A stretch of 64,000 nt of DNA from Pseudomonas bubulae (GTDB lineage: Bacteria > Pseudomonadota > Gammaproteobacteria > Pseudomonadales > Pseudomonadaceae): the NCBI RefSeq assembly GCF_900618535.1, contig NZ_UYJA01000002.1, forward strand, positions 806,001 through 870,000, in the 5' to 3' direction. Under the pieces are notes generated by a model. That model did no database searches. It saw only the letters and a program-made list of their open reading frames with translations, and was not told where the DNA came from. The translations under genes were made by a program, and so were the position numbers. Below, piece by piece: positions 27,136-35,507 of this stretch (position 1 is the first letter of the stretch; every line of letters begins with the position of its first letter).

Positions 27136-28131
27136 ATGTTCGAGGAAGAAAACGCTCAATGGGGGCTGGTGCATGCGCTGGTGCTGGATGGTGAAGGCGG
27201 CGCACGTTCGATTGCGCGCACCGAGCTGAACGACCTTCAGTTGCAGGCCCACGAAAGCCTCTGGCTGCATTGGGATCGCAGTCATCCGCAAACCCAGAGC
27301 TGGCTGCGTGATTCCAGTGGCTTGAGTGATTTCAACTGTGATCTGCTGCTTGAAGAAAATACCCGTCCGCGCCTGGTGCCTGCCCCCAACAATGAGCTGC
27401 TGCTGTTTATGCGCGGGGTCAACCTGAACCCCGGCGCAGAGCCTGAAGACATGGTTTCACTGCGTATTTTCGGCAGTGCGCAGCGCTTGATCTCATTGCG
27501 CATGCGACCATTGCGGGCCACCGATGAGTTGCTCAGTGAGTTTTCCCAGGGTGAAGTCCCGAAAAATCCCTCTGAATTGATCCTGTACCTGGCCCAGCAC
27601 CTGACATTGAAGGTGCAGGACTTGATCGGCGAACTGTCAGAAATCGTCGATGACGAAGAAGATAAAATAGATGCCGACGAACGGTACACACCTGATCACA
27701 ACAGCCTCCTGCAGGTTCGTCGAAGGGCAGCCGCCTTGCGTCGATTCCTGGCACCTCAGCGGGATATTTTTGGGCAGCTTACGCGTATCAAATTACCCTG
27801 GTTCAGTGCCGATGATGCCGACTACTGGAACGAACTGAACAACAGCCTGACCCGCTATCTGGAGGAGCTCGAACTGACCCGCGAGCGCGTGGGGCTGGTG
27901 CTCGAGTCTGAAGACCGGCGTTTGAACGTGCGCATGAGCCGCATCATGTATCGCTTTGGCGTGCTGACGGGGATCTTTCTGCCGATCACCTTTATTACCG
28001 GTTTGCTGGGCATCAATGTGGGGGGCGTACCGTTCTCCGATGACTCTTATGGCTTTGCCATAACCTGCGGCGTGATGCTGGTTATCGGGGCGGGGCAATG
28101 GTGGTTTTACCGTCGTTTGCAGTGGCTGTGA
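27136..28131 (+). CDS. zntB: CorA-family zinc transporter ZntB
   Basis: The 331-residue protein has a long soluble cytoplasmic domain and two C-terminal helices (about 267-290 and 300-325). Between them is GINVGG, the GxN signature that replaces GMN of CorA in ZntB proteins. ZntB moves zinc across the inner membrane, and recent work on homologues points to proton-coupled uptake rather than efflux. The start has AAGGA upstream, and the gene precedes crfX. Confidence 0.92.
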   Translation: MFEEENAQWGLVHALVLDGEGGARSIARTELNDLQLQAHESLWLHWDRSHPQTQSWLRDSSGLSDFNCDLLLEENTRPRLVPAPNNELLLFMRGVNLNPGAEPEDMVSLRIFGSAQRLISLRMRPLRATDELLSEFSQGEVPKNPSELILYLAQHLTLKVQDLIGELSEIVDDEEDKIDADERYTPDHNSLLQVRRRAAALRRFLAPQRDIFGQLTRIKLPWFSADDADYWNELNNSLTRYLEELELTRERVGLVLESEDRRLNVRMSRIMYRFGVLTGIFLPITFITGLLGINVGGVPFSDDSYGFAITCGVMLVIGAGQWWFYRRLQWL

Positions 28132-28193
28132 CCGGGTGAATGTGACCCCGGCAAATGTCCCTTCGTCTTTTACTGACTTACCGAGAGGTGCTT

Positions 28194-28439
28194 ATGCACG
28201 ATCCGTTTGAACAGTCCTTACGTGAAATGCTCAAGGCCGAGCCGTCCAACCGGGATGACGATGCGTGCCTGGGTCGCGTGCTGAAAACCGCCAACCGACA
28301 GGTCGGTGCGGGAGACCTTTTCAGCCTGCTGGGCCGCTGGATGCAAGCACTGATGATTGCTTTGAATAGCGGTTCGGCTCATATTGCGCCCGTTTCGCGG
28401 CGCAAATCTGCTGCTCGCCCTGTTGATAAGGCTGATTGA
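28194..28439 (+). CDS. crfX: CrfX-family small protein
   Basis: The 81-residue protein begins MHDPFEQSLREMLKAEPSNRDDDACLGRVLKTANRQVGAGDLF. It is found in Pseudomonas directly upstream of cmpX and sigX, as it is here. Its biochemical function is unknown; the family is named from this neighbourhood (crfX/cfrX). The ATG has GAGAGGTG six bases upstream and is preferred over an in-frame start 39 bases earlier. The cmpX start follows two bases after its stop, so the two genes are probably translated from one message. Confidence 0.85.
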   Translation: MHDPFEQSLREMLKAEPSNRDDDACLGRVLKTANRQVGAGDLFSLLGRWMQALMIALNSGSAHIAPVSRRKSAARPVDKAD

Positions 28440-28441
28440 AC

Positions 28442-29266
28442 ATGGAATTGAATGTCTGGACCCAAAGCCTGGTCGCGGCAATGACTGCCTTGTGGACCAA
28501 GATTGCCAACTTTATTCCCAACCTCTTCGGCGCGTTGGTGGTAGTACTGCTGGGCTTCGTGGTTGCCAAACTGCTCGACGCCTTGCTGTCCAAACTGCTT
28601 GCCAAGTTGGGCCTTGACCGCCTGATGGGCGGTACGGGCTTGACCAAAATTCTGGCCCGGGTCGGAATTCAGGTGCCCATTTCGACGCTGATTGGCAAAA
28701 TCGTCTACTGGTTTGTGCTGCTGGTATTCCTGGTTTCTGCGGCGCAGTCTCTGGGCCTGGATCGTGTGTCATCCGCGCTGGATCTGTTGACGGTGTATCT
28801 GCCCAAGGTCTTTGGTGCGCTGCTGGTTCTGCTGGCAGGCGTGTTGCTGGCCCAGGTGCTCAACGGCCTGGTGCGTGGCGCTGCCGAGAGCGTGGGCTTC
28901 GATTATGCCGGCGGGCTGGGCAGGGTGACCCAGGGGCTGGTCATCATCATCAGCATCTCCGTGGCTATCAGCCAGCTGGAGGTCAAGACCGACCTGCTAA
29001 ACCATGTGATTGTTATTGTGTTGATTACCGTTGGTCTGGCTATTGCACTGGCAATGGGGCTTGGCAGCCGGGAAATCGCCGGGCAAATACTGGCCGGGAT
29101 CTATGTGCGTGAGCTGTATCAGGTTGGTCAGGAAGTGCGGATTGGCGAGGTTGAAGGGCAGATCGAAGAAATTGGCACGGTTAAAACCACGTTGCTGACC
29201 GATGAGGGTGAGCTAGTCTCCATCTCGAACCGGATCTTGCTGGAGCAGCACGTAACCAGCCGCTAA
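28442..29266 (+). CDS. cmpX: CmpX small-conductance mechanosensitive-channel-like membrane protein
   Basis: This 274-residue inner-membrane protein has repeated long hydrophobic helices (about 20-45, 80-102, 115-140, 160-180 and 185-205). A short C-terminal MscS-like soluble domain follows (VRELYQVGQEVRIGEVEGQIEEIGTVKTTLLTDEGE). In Pseudomonas CmpX lies upstream of sigX and affects SigX activity and membrane homeostasis. The ATG at 28442 is two codons inside the longest frame. It follows crfX and precedes sigX by about 90 bases. Confidence 0.9.
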   Translation: MELNVWTQSLVAAMTALWTKIANFIPNLFGALVVVLLGFVVAKLLDALLSKLLAKLGLDRLMGGTGLTKILARVGIQVPISTLIGKIVYWFVLLVFLVSAAQSLGLDRVSSALDLLTVYLPKVFGALLVLLAGVLLAQVLNGLVRGAAESVGFDYAGGLGRVTQGLVIIISISVAISQLEVKTDLLNHVIVIVLITVGLAIALAMGLGSREIAGQILAGIYVRELYQVGQEVRIGEVEGQIEEIGTVKTTLLTDEGELVSISNRILLEQHVTSR

Positions 29267-29290
29267 CACGGCAAACCCTGCTAATGTACG

Positions 29291-29327
29291 CCGCCGCAAA
29301 AAAGCCAAGATTGACTGGTTGCGGCGG
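29291..29327. repeat. Inverted repeat between cmpX and sigX
   Basis: CCGCCGCAA (29291-29299) and TTGCGGCGG (29319-29327) are perfect 9-base inverted arms around 19 bases. It could be an attenuating RNA hairpin or an operator in front of sigX; no T run follows. Confidence 0.6.
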
Positions 29328-29357
29328 ACATTGACCTGACTGTTGGCACAACTCGTT

Positions 29358-29948
29358 TTGAATAAAGCACAATCGCTATCCATGCGCTATGACCCCCGCG
29401 AGCTCTCTGATGAGGAGCTGGTGGCGCGCTCGCATGATGAGTTGTTTCACGTGACACGTGCCTATGAAGAGCTGATGCGGCGCTATCAGCGTACTTTGTT
29501 CAACGTTTGTTCAAGGTATTTAGGGAACGATAGGGACGCTGATGATGTCTGTCAGGAAGTCATGCTGAAAGTGCTGTACGGTTTGAAAAATTTTGAAGGT
29601 AAGTCGAAATTCAAGACATGGCTGTATAGCATCACCTACAACGAGTGCATTACACAGTATCGAAAGGAACGGCGAAAGCGTCGCTTGATGGACGCATTAA
29701 GTATTGACCCCCTCGAGGAAGCGTCCGAAGAAAAGGCGCCGAAACCTGAGGAAAAGGGCGGACTTGATCGCTGGCTGGTGCATGTAAATCCGATTGATCG
29801 TGAGATTCTTGTGCTGCGTTTTGTCGCAGAACTGGAATTTCAGGAAATCGCGGACATAATGCATATGGGTTTGAGTGCGACAAAGATGCGTTACAAGCGT
29901 GCTCTAGATAAATTGCGTGAGAAATTTGCAGGCATTGCTGAAACTTAG
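29358..29948 (+). CDS. sigX: ECF sigma factor SigX
   Basis: The 196-residue protein is very close to Pseudomonas SigX. Region 2 (YLGNDRDADDVCQEVMLKVLYGLKNFEGKSKFKTWLY) and region 4 (LEFQEIADIMHMGLSATKMRYKRALDKLREKF) are complete. SigX controls oprF, fatty-acid and envelope genes. The start is taken as TTG at 29358 (LNKAQSLSMRYDPRELSDEEL) because it gives the family length. Another TTG lies five codons upstream, and neither has a clear ribosome binding site. An inverted repeat precedes it and oprF follows 106 bases after its stop. Confidence 0.93.
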   Translation: MNKAQSLSMRYDPRELSDEELVARSHDELFHVTRAYEELMRRYQRTLFNVCSRYLGNDRDADDVCQEVMLKVLYGLKNFEGKSKFKTWLYSITYNECITQYRKERRKRRLMDALSIDPLEEASEEKAPKPEEKGGLDRWLVHVNPIDREILVLRFVAELEFQEIADIMHMGLSATKMRYKRALDKLREKFAGIAET

Positions 29949-30054
29949 TTCAGCGCAAATGGCTCTACGTGTAGGCAAGGTCTGATAGACTTGCTGCCGA
30001 GTTGTCCCCCGGTATGAGGGACTGCTTTACAATCACCAGATGGGGATTTAACGG

Positions 30055-31029
30055 ATGAAACTGAAAAACACCTTGGGCATTGCCATTGGTTCCTTTGTAG
30101 CCGCAACTTCGTTCGGTGCCCTGGCACAAGGCCAAGGCGCGGTCGAGGGTGAACTGTTCTACAAAAAACAGTACAACGACAGCGTCAAGCACGTAGAAGA
30201 CGGTTACAACCCAGGCGCATCGATCGGTTACTTCCTGACCGACGACGTTTCGTTGAACCTGACCTACGACAAAACCAACCACACCCGTTCGAATGACGGC
30301 ACTGGCCACCAGAAAATCAAAGGCGACAACTTTGGTCTGAACGCTCAGTACCACTTCGGCACCGTAGGCGACGCTCTGCGTCCATACGTTTCCGGCGGTG
30401 TTGCTCACAAGAGCATGACCAACGTTGAGGCTGACGGCCACAGCGGTCGCGACAAGTCGACTTTCCTGACTGCAGGCGCTGGTGTTAAGTGGTACATCAC
30501 TGATAACCTGTTCGCCCGTGCTGGCGTTGAAGCTGACTACAAACTGGACAACGGCAAGTGGGACTACGCTCCTACCGTTGGTCTGGGTGTGAACTTCGGC
30601 GGTAACGGCGGTAAAGTCGCTCCTGCTCCAGTTCCAGCTCCAGCACCAGTTGAGCCAGAGCCAGAAGCTCCGATCGCTGAAGTTGTTCGCGTTGAACTTG
30701 ACGTGAAATTCGACTTCGACAAGTCGGTTGTTAAATCGCAGTACATGCCTGACATCAACAACGTTGCTGATTTCATGAAGCAGTACCCTGCGACCACCAC
30801 TACTGTTGCTGGTTACACTGACAGCATCGGTCCAGACGCCTACAACCAGAAACTGTCGCAGCGTCGTGCTGACGCTGTTCGTGCAGCCCTGGTTAACCAA
30901 GGTGTTGCAGCCAACCGCGTAGACGCAGTTGGCCATGGCGAAGCCAACCCAGTTGCAAGCAACGCAACTGAAGAAGGCCGTGCCCTGAACCGTCGCGTAG
31001 AAGCTACCGTTCAAGCAGAAGCTAAGTAA
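30055..31029 (+). CDS. oprF: Major outer-membrane porin OprF (OmpA family)
   Basis: The 324-residue protein has a signal peptide (1-24, ending GALAQ) and an N-terminal eight-stranded barrel. A Pro-Ala-rich hinge (APAPVPAPAPVEPEPEAP, near 186-203) leads to a C-terminal OmpA-like peptidoglycan-binding domain with YTDSIGPDAYNQKLSQRRADAVR and HGEANPVASNATEEGRALNRRVE. OprF ties the outer membrane to the cell wall and forms a low-permeability channel. Codon use is strongly biased, as expected for an abundant protein. No cysteine is present, unlike P. aeruginosa OprF. GGGG lies ten bases before the ATG, TACAAT (30028-30033) is a possible -10 box, and a terminator follows. Confidence 0.97.
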   Translation: MKLKNTLGIAIGSFVAATSFGALAQGQGAVEGELFYKKQYNDSVKHVEDGYNPGASIGYFLTDDVSLNLTYDKTNHTRSNDGTGHQKIKGDNFGLNAQYHFGTVGDALRPYVSGGVAHKSMTNVEADGHSGRDKSTFLTAGAGVKWYITDNLFARAGVEADYKLDNGKWDYAPTVGLGVNFGGNGGKVAPAPVPAPAPVEPEPEAPIAEVVRVELDVKFDFDKSVVKSQYMPDINNVADFMKQYPATTTTVAGYTDSIGPDAYNQKLSQRRADAVRAALVNQGVAANRVDAVGHGEANPVASNATEEGRALNRRVEATVQAEAK

Positions 31030-31049
31030 TTTTTAGCTAGGCTGTTCAG

Positions 31050-31075
31050 AAAAACCCGGCTCAGGCCGGGTTTTT
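31050..31075 (+). terminator. Intrinsic terminator after oprF
   Basis: AAAACCCGGC and GCCGGGTTTT pair around TCAG, followed by further T residues, 21 bases after the oprF stop. Confidence 0.9.
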
Positions 31076-31150
31076 CTTTGCCTGTGATTTAGTGAAGCGC
31101 GCAGCTATAATCGCGCTCTCTTCAAGCAACCCTTTGAGTCCTATCAGCCC

Positions 31151-32173
31151 ATGTATAACCTGGCCCGCCAGTTGCTCTTCAAACTCTCCCCTGAAACCTC
31201 CCACGACCTGTCCCTGGACTTGATCGGCGCAGGTGGCCGTCTCGGGCTTAACGGTTTGTTGTGCAAGGCGCCGGCAAGGCTGCCAGTGACGGTGATGGGG
31301 CTGGACTTCCCTAACCCGGTCGGCCTGGCCGCAGGTCTGGACAAAAATGGTGCGGCCATTGATGGCTTTGCACAACTGGGTTTTGGCTTCGTTGAGATCG
31401 GCACCGTGACGCCGCGACCTCAGCCGGGCAATCCCAAACCCCGTATTTTCCGACTGCCTGAAGCGCAAGCGATCATCAACCGCATGGGGTTCAACAACCT
31501 TGGCGTCGATCACCTGCTTGCACGGGTTCAGGCAGCCAGGTACAGCGGTATCCTGGGTATCAACATTGGCAAGAACTTCGATACGCCGGTTGAGCGAGCG
31601 GTCGATGATTACCTGATTTGCCTGGACAAGGTGTATGAGCACGCCAGCTACGTGACTGTAAACGTCAGCTCGCCTAACACGCCGGGTTTGCGCAGCCTGC
31701 AATTCGGTGATTCGCTCAAGCAATTGCTCGAGGCCCTGCAGCTGCGTCAGAACGAGCTGACTCAGCGCCACGGCAAGCGCGTACCGCTGGCGATCAAGAT
31801 CGCCCCTGACATGACAGACGAAGAAACCGTGCTTGTGGCTCAGGCGCTGCTTGAGACGGGTATGGACGCAGTGATTGCCACCAACACCACGCTGAGTCGT
31901 ACAGGTGTTGAAGGTATGGAGCATGGCGACGAGGCGGGTGGACTGTCTGGAGCACCGGTTCGTGAGAAAAGTACTCACACGGTGTCAGTACTGGCCGGTG
32001 AGCTGGCAGGTCGTATGCCGATCATCGCTGCGGGCGGGATTACCGAGGGCAAACACGCAGCTGAAAAAATCACTGCGGGTGCGAGCCTGGTGCAGATTTA
32101 TTCGGGCTTTATCTACAAGGGTCCGGCCTTGATTCGCGAGTCGGTTGACGCCATATCGGCCTTGGCGCGCTGA
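31151..32173 (+). CDS. pyrD: Dihydroorotate dehydrogenase (quinone), class 2
   Basis: PyrD oxidises dihydroorotate to orotate in pyrimidine synthesis and passes electrons to the quinone pool at the inner membrane. The 340-residue protein has the membrane-associating N-terminal helices, the FMN-binding AAGLDKNG segment, and the catalytic Ser in [11 protein letters not shown] of class 2 enzymes. The C-terminal phosphate-binding [10 protein letters not shown] and [11 protein letters not shown] are intact. The ribosome binding site is weak. rmf is convergent downstream. Confidence 0.95.
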   Translation: MYNLARQLLFKLSPETSHDLSLDLIGAGGRLGLNGLLCKAPARLPVTVMGLDFPNPVGLAAGLDKNGAAIDGFAQLGFGFVEIGTVTPRPQPGNPKPRIFRLPEAQAIINRMGFNNLGVDHLLARVQAARYSGILGINIGKNFDTPVERAVDDYLICLDKVYEHASYVTVNVSSPNTPGLRSLQFGDSLKQLLEALQLRQNELTQRHGKRVPLAIKIAPDMTDEETVLVAQALLETGMDAVIATNTTLSRTGVEGMEHGDEAGGLSGAPVREKSTHTVSVLAGELAGRMPIIAAGGITEGKHAAEKITAGASLVQIYSGFIYKGPALIRESVDAISALAR

Positions 32174-32188
32174 TTGGCAGGCAATAAA

Positions 32189-32211
32189 AAGGGCTCCCCT
32201 AAGGAGCCCTT
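32189..32211 (-). terminator. Intrinsic terminator of rmf (between convergent pyrD and rmf)
   Basis: AAGGGCTCC (32189-32197) pairs with GGAGCCCTT (32203-32211). On the minus strand the hairpin ends in TTTTT, so it is a good terminator for rmf. In the pyrD direction the T run is short. Confidence 0.8.
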
Positions 32212-32290
32212 GGGCCGTAGCCCGCCGCCTGGAAAGGGCGGCAAGGTTGAGTCAGTACAGCTTCGAGGTGATGTCGGATTTTGCCCGGAG

Positions 32291-32506
32291 TTAGCCGACG
32301 GCGTGAAGTTCGTTGAGTCTGTGGATGCCCGCAGTGCCTGTCATACCGTCCCAGTTGTCGCCGCGTCCTTCACGCCAGCCGTTAATCCAGGCTTGGCGTA
32401 CCGACGGTAGAGTAAAAGGGCAAAGCTCGCGGGATTTTCCGTTAACACCGTATTGATATCCGCGAAGGAACGCTTTTTCCAACGGATCACGCTTAAGTCT
32501 TCTCAT
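32291..32506 (-). CDS. rmf: Ribosome modulation factor
   Basis: The 71-residue basic protein begins MRRLKRDPLEKAFLRGYQYGVNGKSRELCPF and contains WINGWREGRGD, the RMF family pattern. RMF dimerises 70S ribosomes into inactive 100S particles in stationary phase. The C-terminal tail is longer than that of the 55-residue E. coli protein, as in other pseudomonads. GAGGG lies nine bases before the ATG. It is convergent with pyrD and has its own terminator. The DNA upstream can form three successive hairpins (32545-32609). Confidence 0.93.
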   Translation of the reverse strand: MRRLKRDPLEKAFLRGYQYGVNGKSRELCPFTLPSVRQAWINGWREGRGDNWDGMTGTAGIHRLNELHAVG

Positions 32507-32544
32507 AGGGTATTGCCCTCACTTGTTGACTGTTTATTTAGCGT

Positions 32545-32613
32545 CGGCCTTCCAGAGGCCGGGGCAGAGTGTTCTGCCGTTGGTGTGCTCGCTGCCGGCG
32601 TGGCGAGCATTTT
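32545..32613. other. Run of three stem-loops upstream of rmf
   Basis: Three small inverted repeats follow one another: CGGCCT/AGGCCG (32545-32561), GGCAGA/TCTGCC (32563-32578) and TGCTCGC/GCGAGCA (32586-32609). On the plus strand the third is followed by TTTT. On the minus strand all three would lie in the rmf leader, 39-103 bases before the ATG. Whether this is an rmf 5' leader or a short divergent transcript cannot be decided here. Confidence 0.5.
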
Positions 32614-32904
32614 GTCAGGGCCTGTGCGGCCGTAACCTGAGTTGAGTTCTAACCAATGCGCCAAGGCGTGTGAATGATCGTTTTGTCATAAGGACGTAAC
32701 GATAATGGTGTTAAGGCCATAAGTAAGGTCGCTTTTTGACCACTGAATACGACCAAAGCCTGATAGGCCGAGTGTTTGCAAAGAGGATGCGTTTCATTCC
32801 CCGTCGCGAATACCCGCCTCTTTTGCTGGGGGACTATTCGACGAAGGGTCTGTATATGACCTGTTGTTTCCAGATGAATGACCTGCCTCGGCGTCTAAAC
32901 TGTT

Positions 32905-33014
32905 CATGCCTGCGGGCATGAGTGATCGCCTCGGTGGAACGGCACAGTTTCGTGCCACGCGAGCGCTCTTCAAGAAAAGCGCTTGATTGAAAACGGAGCG
33001 GGCGATGCGTCGCC
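32905..33014 (+). other. Run of four small stem-loops upstream of rlmL
   Basis: Inverted repeats CATGCC-TGCG-GGCATG (32905-32920), GGCAC/GTGCC (32941-32956), AGCGC/GCGCT (about 32962-32983) and GGCGA-TGCG-TCGCC (33001-33014) lie in the last 140 bases before rlmL. They suggest a structured leader or small RNA. The rest of the 540-base gap between rmf and rlmL (32614-32904) shows no gene that I can support. Confidence 0.4.
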
Positions 33015-33046
33015 TTCTCGCTGATAGCTAATAGCCCAGGAATCCC

Positions 33047-35317
33047 ATGTCGGATCGTTACGAACTCTTCCTTACCTGTCCCAAAGGCCTTGAAGGCCTG
33101 CTTCTCGAAGAGGCCACCGGCCTTGGTCTTGAGGAAGCCCGCGAGCACACCTCGGCCATTCGAGGCATGGCTACCATGGAGACGGCCTACCGCCTGTGCC
33201 TGTGGTCGCGCCTTGCCAACCGTGTGTTGCTGGTACTCAAGCGCTTCCCGATGAAGGACGCCGAAGACCTGTACCACGGTGTGCTGGACGTTGACTGGCA
33301 AGACCATATGGTGCCGGATGGCACCCTGGCCGTTGAGTTCAGCGGTCACGGCTCGGGTATCGACAACACCCACTTTGGTGCGTTGAAGGTAAAAGACGCC
33401 ATCGTCGACAAGCTGCGCACGCCAAGCGGTGAGCGTCCTTCCATCGACAAGATCAGCCCCGACATGCGCATTCACCTGCGCCTGGACCGTGGCGAAGCCA
33501 TTCTGTCGCTGGATCTGTCAGGCAGCAGCCTGCACCAGCGCGGCTACCGCCTGCAGCAGGGTGCTGCTCCGCTGAAGGAAAACCTCGCGGCGGCCATCCT
33601 GATCCGTGCGGGCTGGCCACGTATGGCCGCCGAAGGTGCTGCTCTGGCTGACCCGATGTGTGGTGTAGGTACGTTCCTTGTCGAAGGCGCGATGATCGCC
33701 GCCGATATGGCGCCAAACCTCAATCGTATTCACTGGGGTTTCGATGCCTGGCTGGGTCATATACCGGCCATCTGGAAAAAACTTCACGACGAAGCCACCG
33801 AGCGTGCCGAAATCGGCATGGCCAAGCCACCGCTGTGGATTCGTGGCTATGAAGCCGATCCGCGCCTGATCCAGCCTGCGCGCAATAACATCGAGCGCGC
33901 GGGCCTGAGCCACTGGATCAAGATCTACCAGGGCGAAGTGGCGACCTTCGAGCCGCGTCCGGACCAGAACCAGAAAGGCCTGGTAATCTGCAACCCGCCG
34001 TACGGCGAGCGTCTGGGTGATGAGGCGAGCTTGCTTTATCTCTACCAGAACCTCGGCGAGCGTCTGCGCCAGGCCTGCTTGAACTGGGAGGCCGCGGTGT
34101 TTACCGGTGCTCCGGATCTGGGCAAGCGTATGGGCATCCGTAGCCACAAGCAGTATTCGTTCTGGAACGGCGCCTTGCCGTGCAAGCTGTTGTTGATCAA
34201 GGTGGTGCCGGATCAGTTCGTTACCGGCGAGCGCCGTACCCCCGAGCAGCGTCAGGCTGAGCGCGAACAGGCTGAGTCCGATCTGCCTTCCAACATCGAA
34301 GCGCCAACCAAGTACGAGAAGTTCAACAAGAACGGTAACCCGATCAAACCGGCTCCGGTGGTGATCGAGCAGCCGCGCTTGAGCGAAGGCGGGCAGATGT
34401 TTGCCAACCGACTGCAAAAGAACCTCAAGGCGCTGGGCAAGTGGGTCAAGCGCGAAGGTATCGACTGCTACCGTGTCTACGACGCCGACATGCCGGAATA
34501 TGCCATGGCGATCGATCTGTACCACGACTGGGTTCACGTCCAGGAATACGTGGCACCGAAATCCATTGATCCGGTAAAAGCCTCGGAACGCATGTTCGAT
34601 GCATTGGCAGCCATCCCGCAGGCGTTGAACATCGACAAGAGCCGGGTAATCGTCAAGCGTCGCGAGCGTCAGAGCGGTACCAAGCAGTACGAGCGTCAAA
34701 GTGCCCAGGGCAAGTTCACCGAGGTCAATGAAGGCGGCGTGAAGCTGCTGGTGAACCTCACCGACTATCTGGACACCGGTCTGTTCCTGGACCATCGCCC
34801 GATGCGCATGCGTATCCAGAAAGAGGCTGCCGGCAAACGCTTCCTCAACCTGTATTGCTACACAGCAACTGCCAGCGTACACGCAGCCAAGGGCGGCGCG
34901 CGCAGCACCACCAGCGTTGACCTGTCGAAAACCTATCTGGACTGGGCGCGTCGCAACCTGTCCCTGAACGGTTTTTCGGACAAGAACCGTCTGGAGCAGA
35001 GCGATGTGATGGTGTGGCTGGATGCCTGTCGTGAAGAGTACGACCTGATCTTTATCGATCCGCCGACCTTCTCCAACTCCAAGCGCATGGAAGGCATCTT
35101 CGATGTGCAGCGCGACCACGTGCAATTGCTGGATCTGGCCATGGCCCGTCTGGCGCCGGGTGGCGTGCTGTATTTCTCCAACAACTTCCGCAAATTCATC
35201 CTCGATGAAAATCTGGAAGCGCGTTACGCGGTCGAAGAAATCACTGCCAGCACCATCGATCCGGACTTTGCCCGCAACAGCAAAATCCACCGTGCCTGGA
35301 AAATCATGGCCCGGTAA
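33047..35317 (+). CDS. rlmL: Bifunctional 23S rRNA methyltransferase RlmK/RlmL
   Basis: This 756-residue fusion modifies 23S rRNA helix 74: the RlmL half makes m2G2445 and the RlmK half m7G2069 (E. coli numbering). An N-terminal THUMP domain (about 45-155) is followed by the RlmL methyltransferase with ADPMCGVGTFLVEGA and the catalytic NPPYGER. The C-terminal RlmK methyltransferase has LNLYCYTATASVHAAKGGA and DPPTFSNSKRMEG. Both catalytic halves look intact. It is monocistronic, with a structured upstream region and a REP pair downstream. Confidence 0.96.
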   Translation: MSDRYELFLTCPKGLEGLLLEEATGLGLEEAREHTSAIRGMATMETAYRLCLWSRLANRVLLVLKRFPMKDAEDLYHGVLDVDWQDHMVPDGTLAVEFSGHGSGIDNTHFGALKVKDAIVDKLRTPSGERPSIDKISPDMRIHLRLDRGEAILSLDLSGSSLHQRGYRLQQGAAPLKENLAAAILIRAGWPRMAAEGAALADPMCGVGTFLVEGAMIAADMAPNLNRIHWGFDAWLGHIPAIWKKLHDEATERAEIGMAKPPLWIRGYEADPRLIQPARNNIERAGLSHWIKIYQGEVATFEPRPDQNQKGLVICNPPYGERLGDEASLLYLYQNLGERLRQACLNWEAAVFTGAPDLGKRMGIRSHKQYSFWNGALPCKLLLIKVVPDQFVTGERRTPEQRQAEREQAESDLPSNIEAPTKYEKFNKNGNPIKPAPVVIEQPRLSEGGQMFANRLQKNLKALGKWVKREGIDCYRVYDADMPEYAMAIDLYHDWVHVQEYVAPKSIDPVKASERMFDALAAIPQALNIDKSRVIVKRRERQSGTKQYERQSAQGKFTEVNEGGVKLLVNLTDYLDTGLFLDHRPMRMRIQKEAAGKRFLNLYCYTATASVHAAKGGARSTTSVDLSKTYLDWARRNLSLNGFSDKNRLEQSDVMVWLDACREEYDLIFIDPPTFSNSKRMEGIFDVQRDHVQLLDLAMARLAPGGVLYFSNNFRKFILDENLEARYAVEEITASTIDPDFARNSKIHRAWKIMAR

Positions 35318-35364
35318 TAGCGGCTGAGTACTGGCCTGCCTGCTTCTTGCAGGGGTGGGCCTGT

Positions 35365-35450
35365 AGTGGGGGCGAGCCTGCTCGCGATGGCATCACCGCA
35401 GTTTTGCGCCTGAGCGGGTCGCCTGCTTCGCGAGCAGGCTCGCTCCCACA
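35365..35450. repeat. Pseudomonas REP pair
   Basis: The left arm (GTGGGGGCGAGCCTGCTCGC, from 35365) has one G for A change; the right arm ending at 35450 is standard. It lies between the convergent rlmL and dacB. Confidence 0.86.
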
Positions 35451-35453
35451 ATG

Positions 35454-35490
35454 AAAAACGCCCCTGATTGCAAGATCGGGGGCGTTTTTT
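35454..35490. terminator. Bidirectional terminator between rlmL and dacB
   Basis: AAAAACGCCCC and GGGGCGTTTTTT arms form a stem flanked by A and T runs, so it can end transcription from both sides. Confidence 0.85.
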
Positions 35491-35507
35491 ATTGCCTGGC
35501 AAATGTC

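Noticed and set aside
32736..32921. 61-codon open frame between rmf and rlmL
   Set aside because: No ribosome binding site, no family resemblance, and its end overlaps a hairpin-forming region; more likely non-coding.
1300..35450. Repeated palindromes considered as CRISPR repeats
   Set aside because: Each is an inverted pair at an isolated intergenic site, with no regular spacers and no cas genes.
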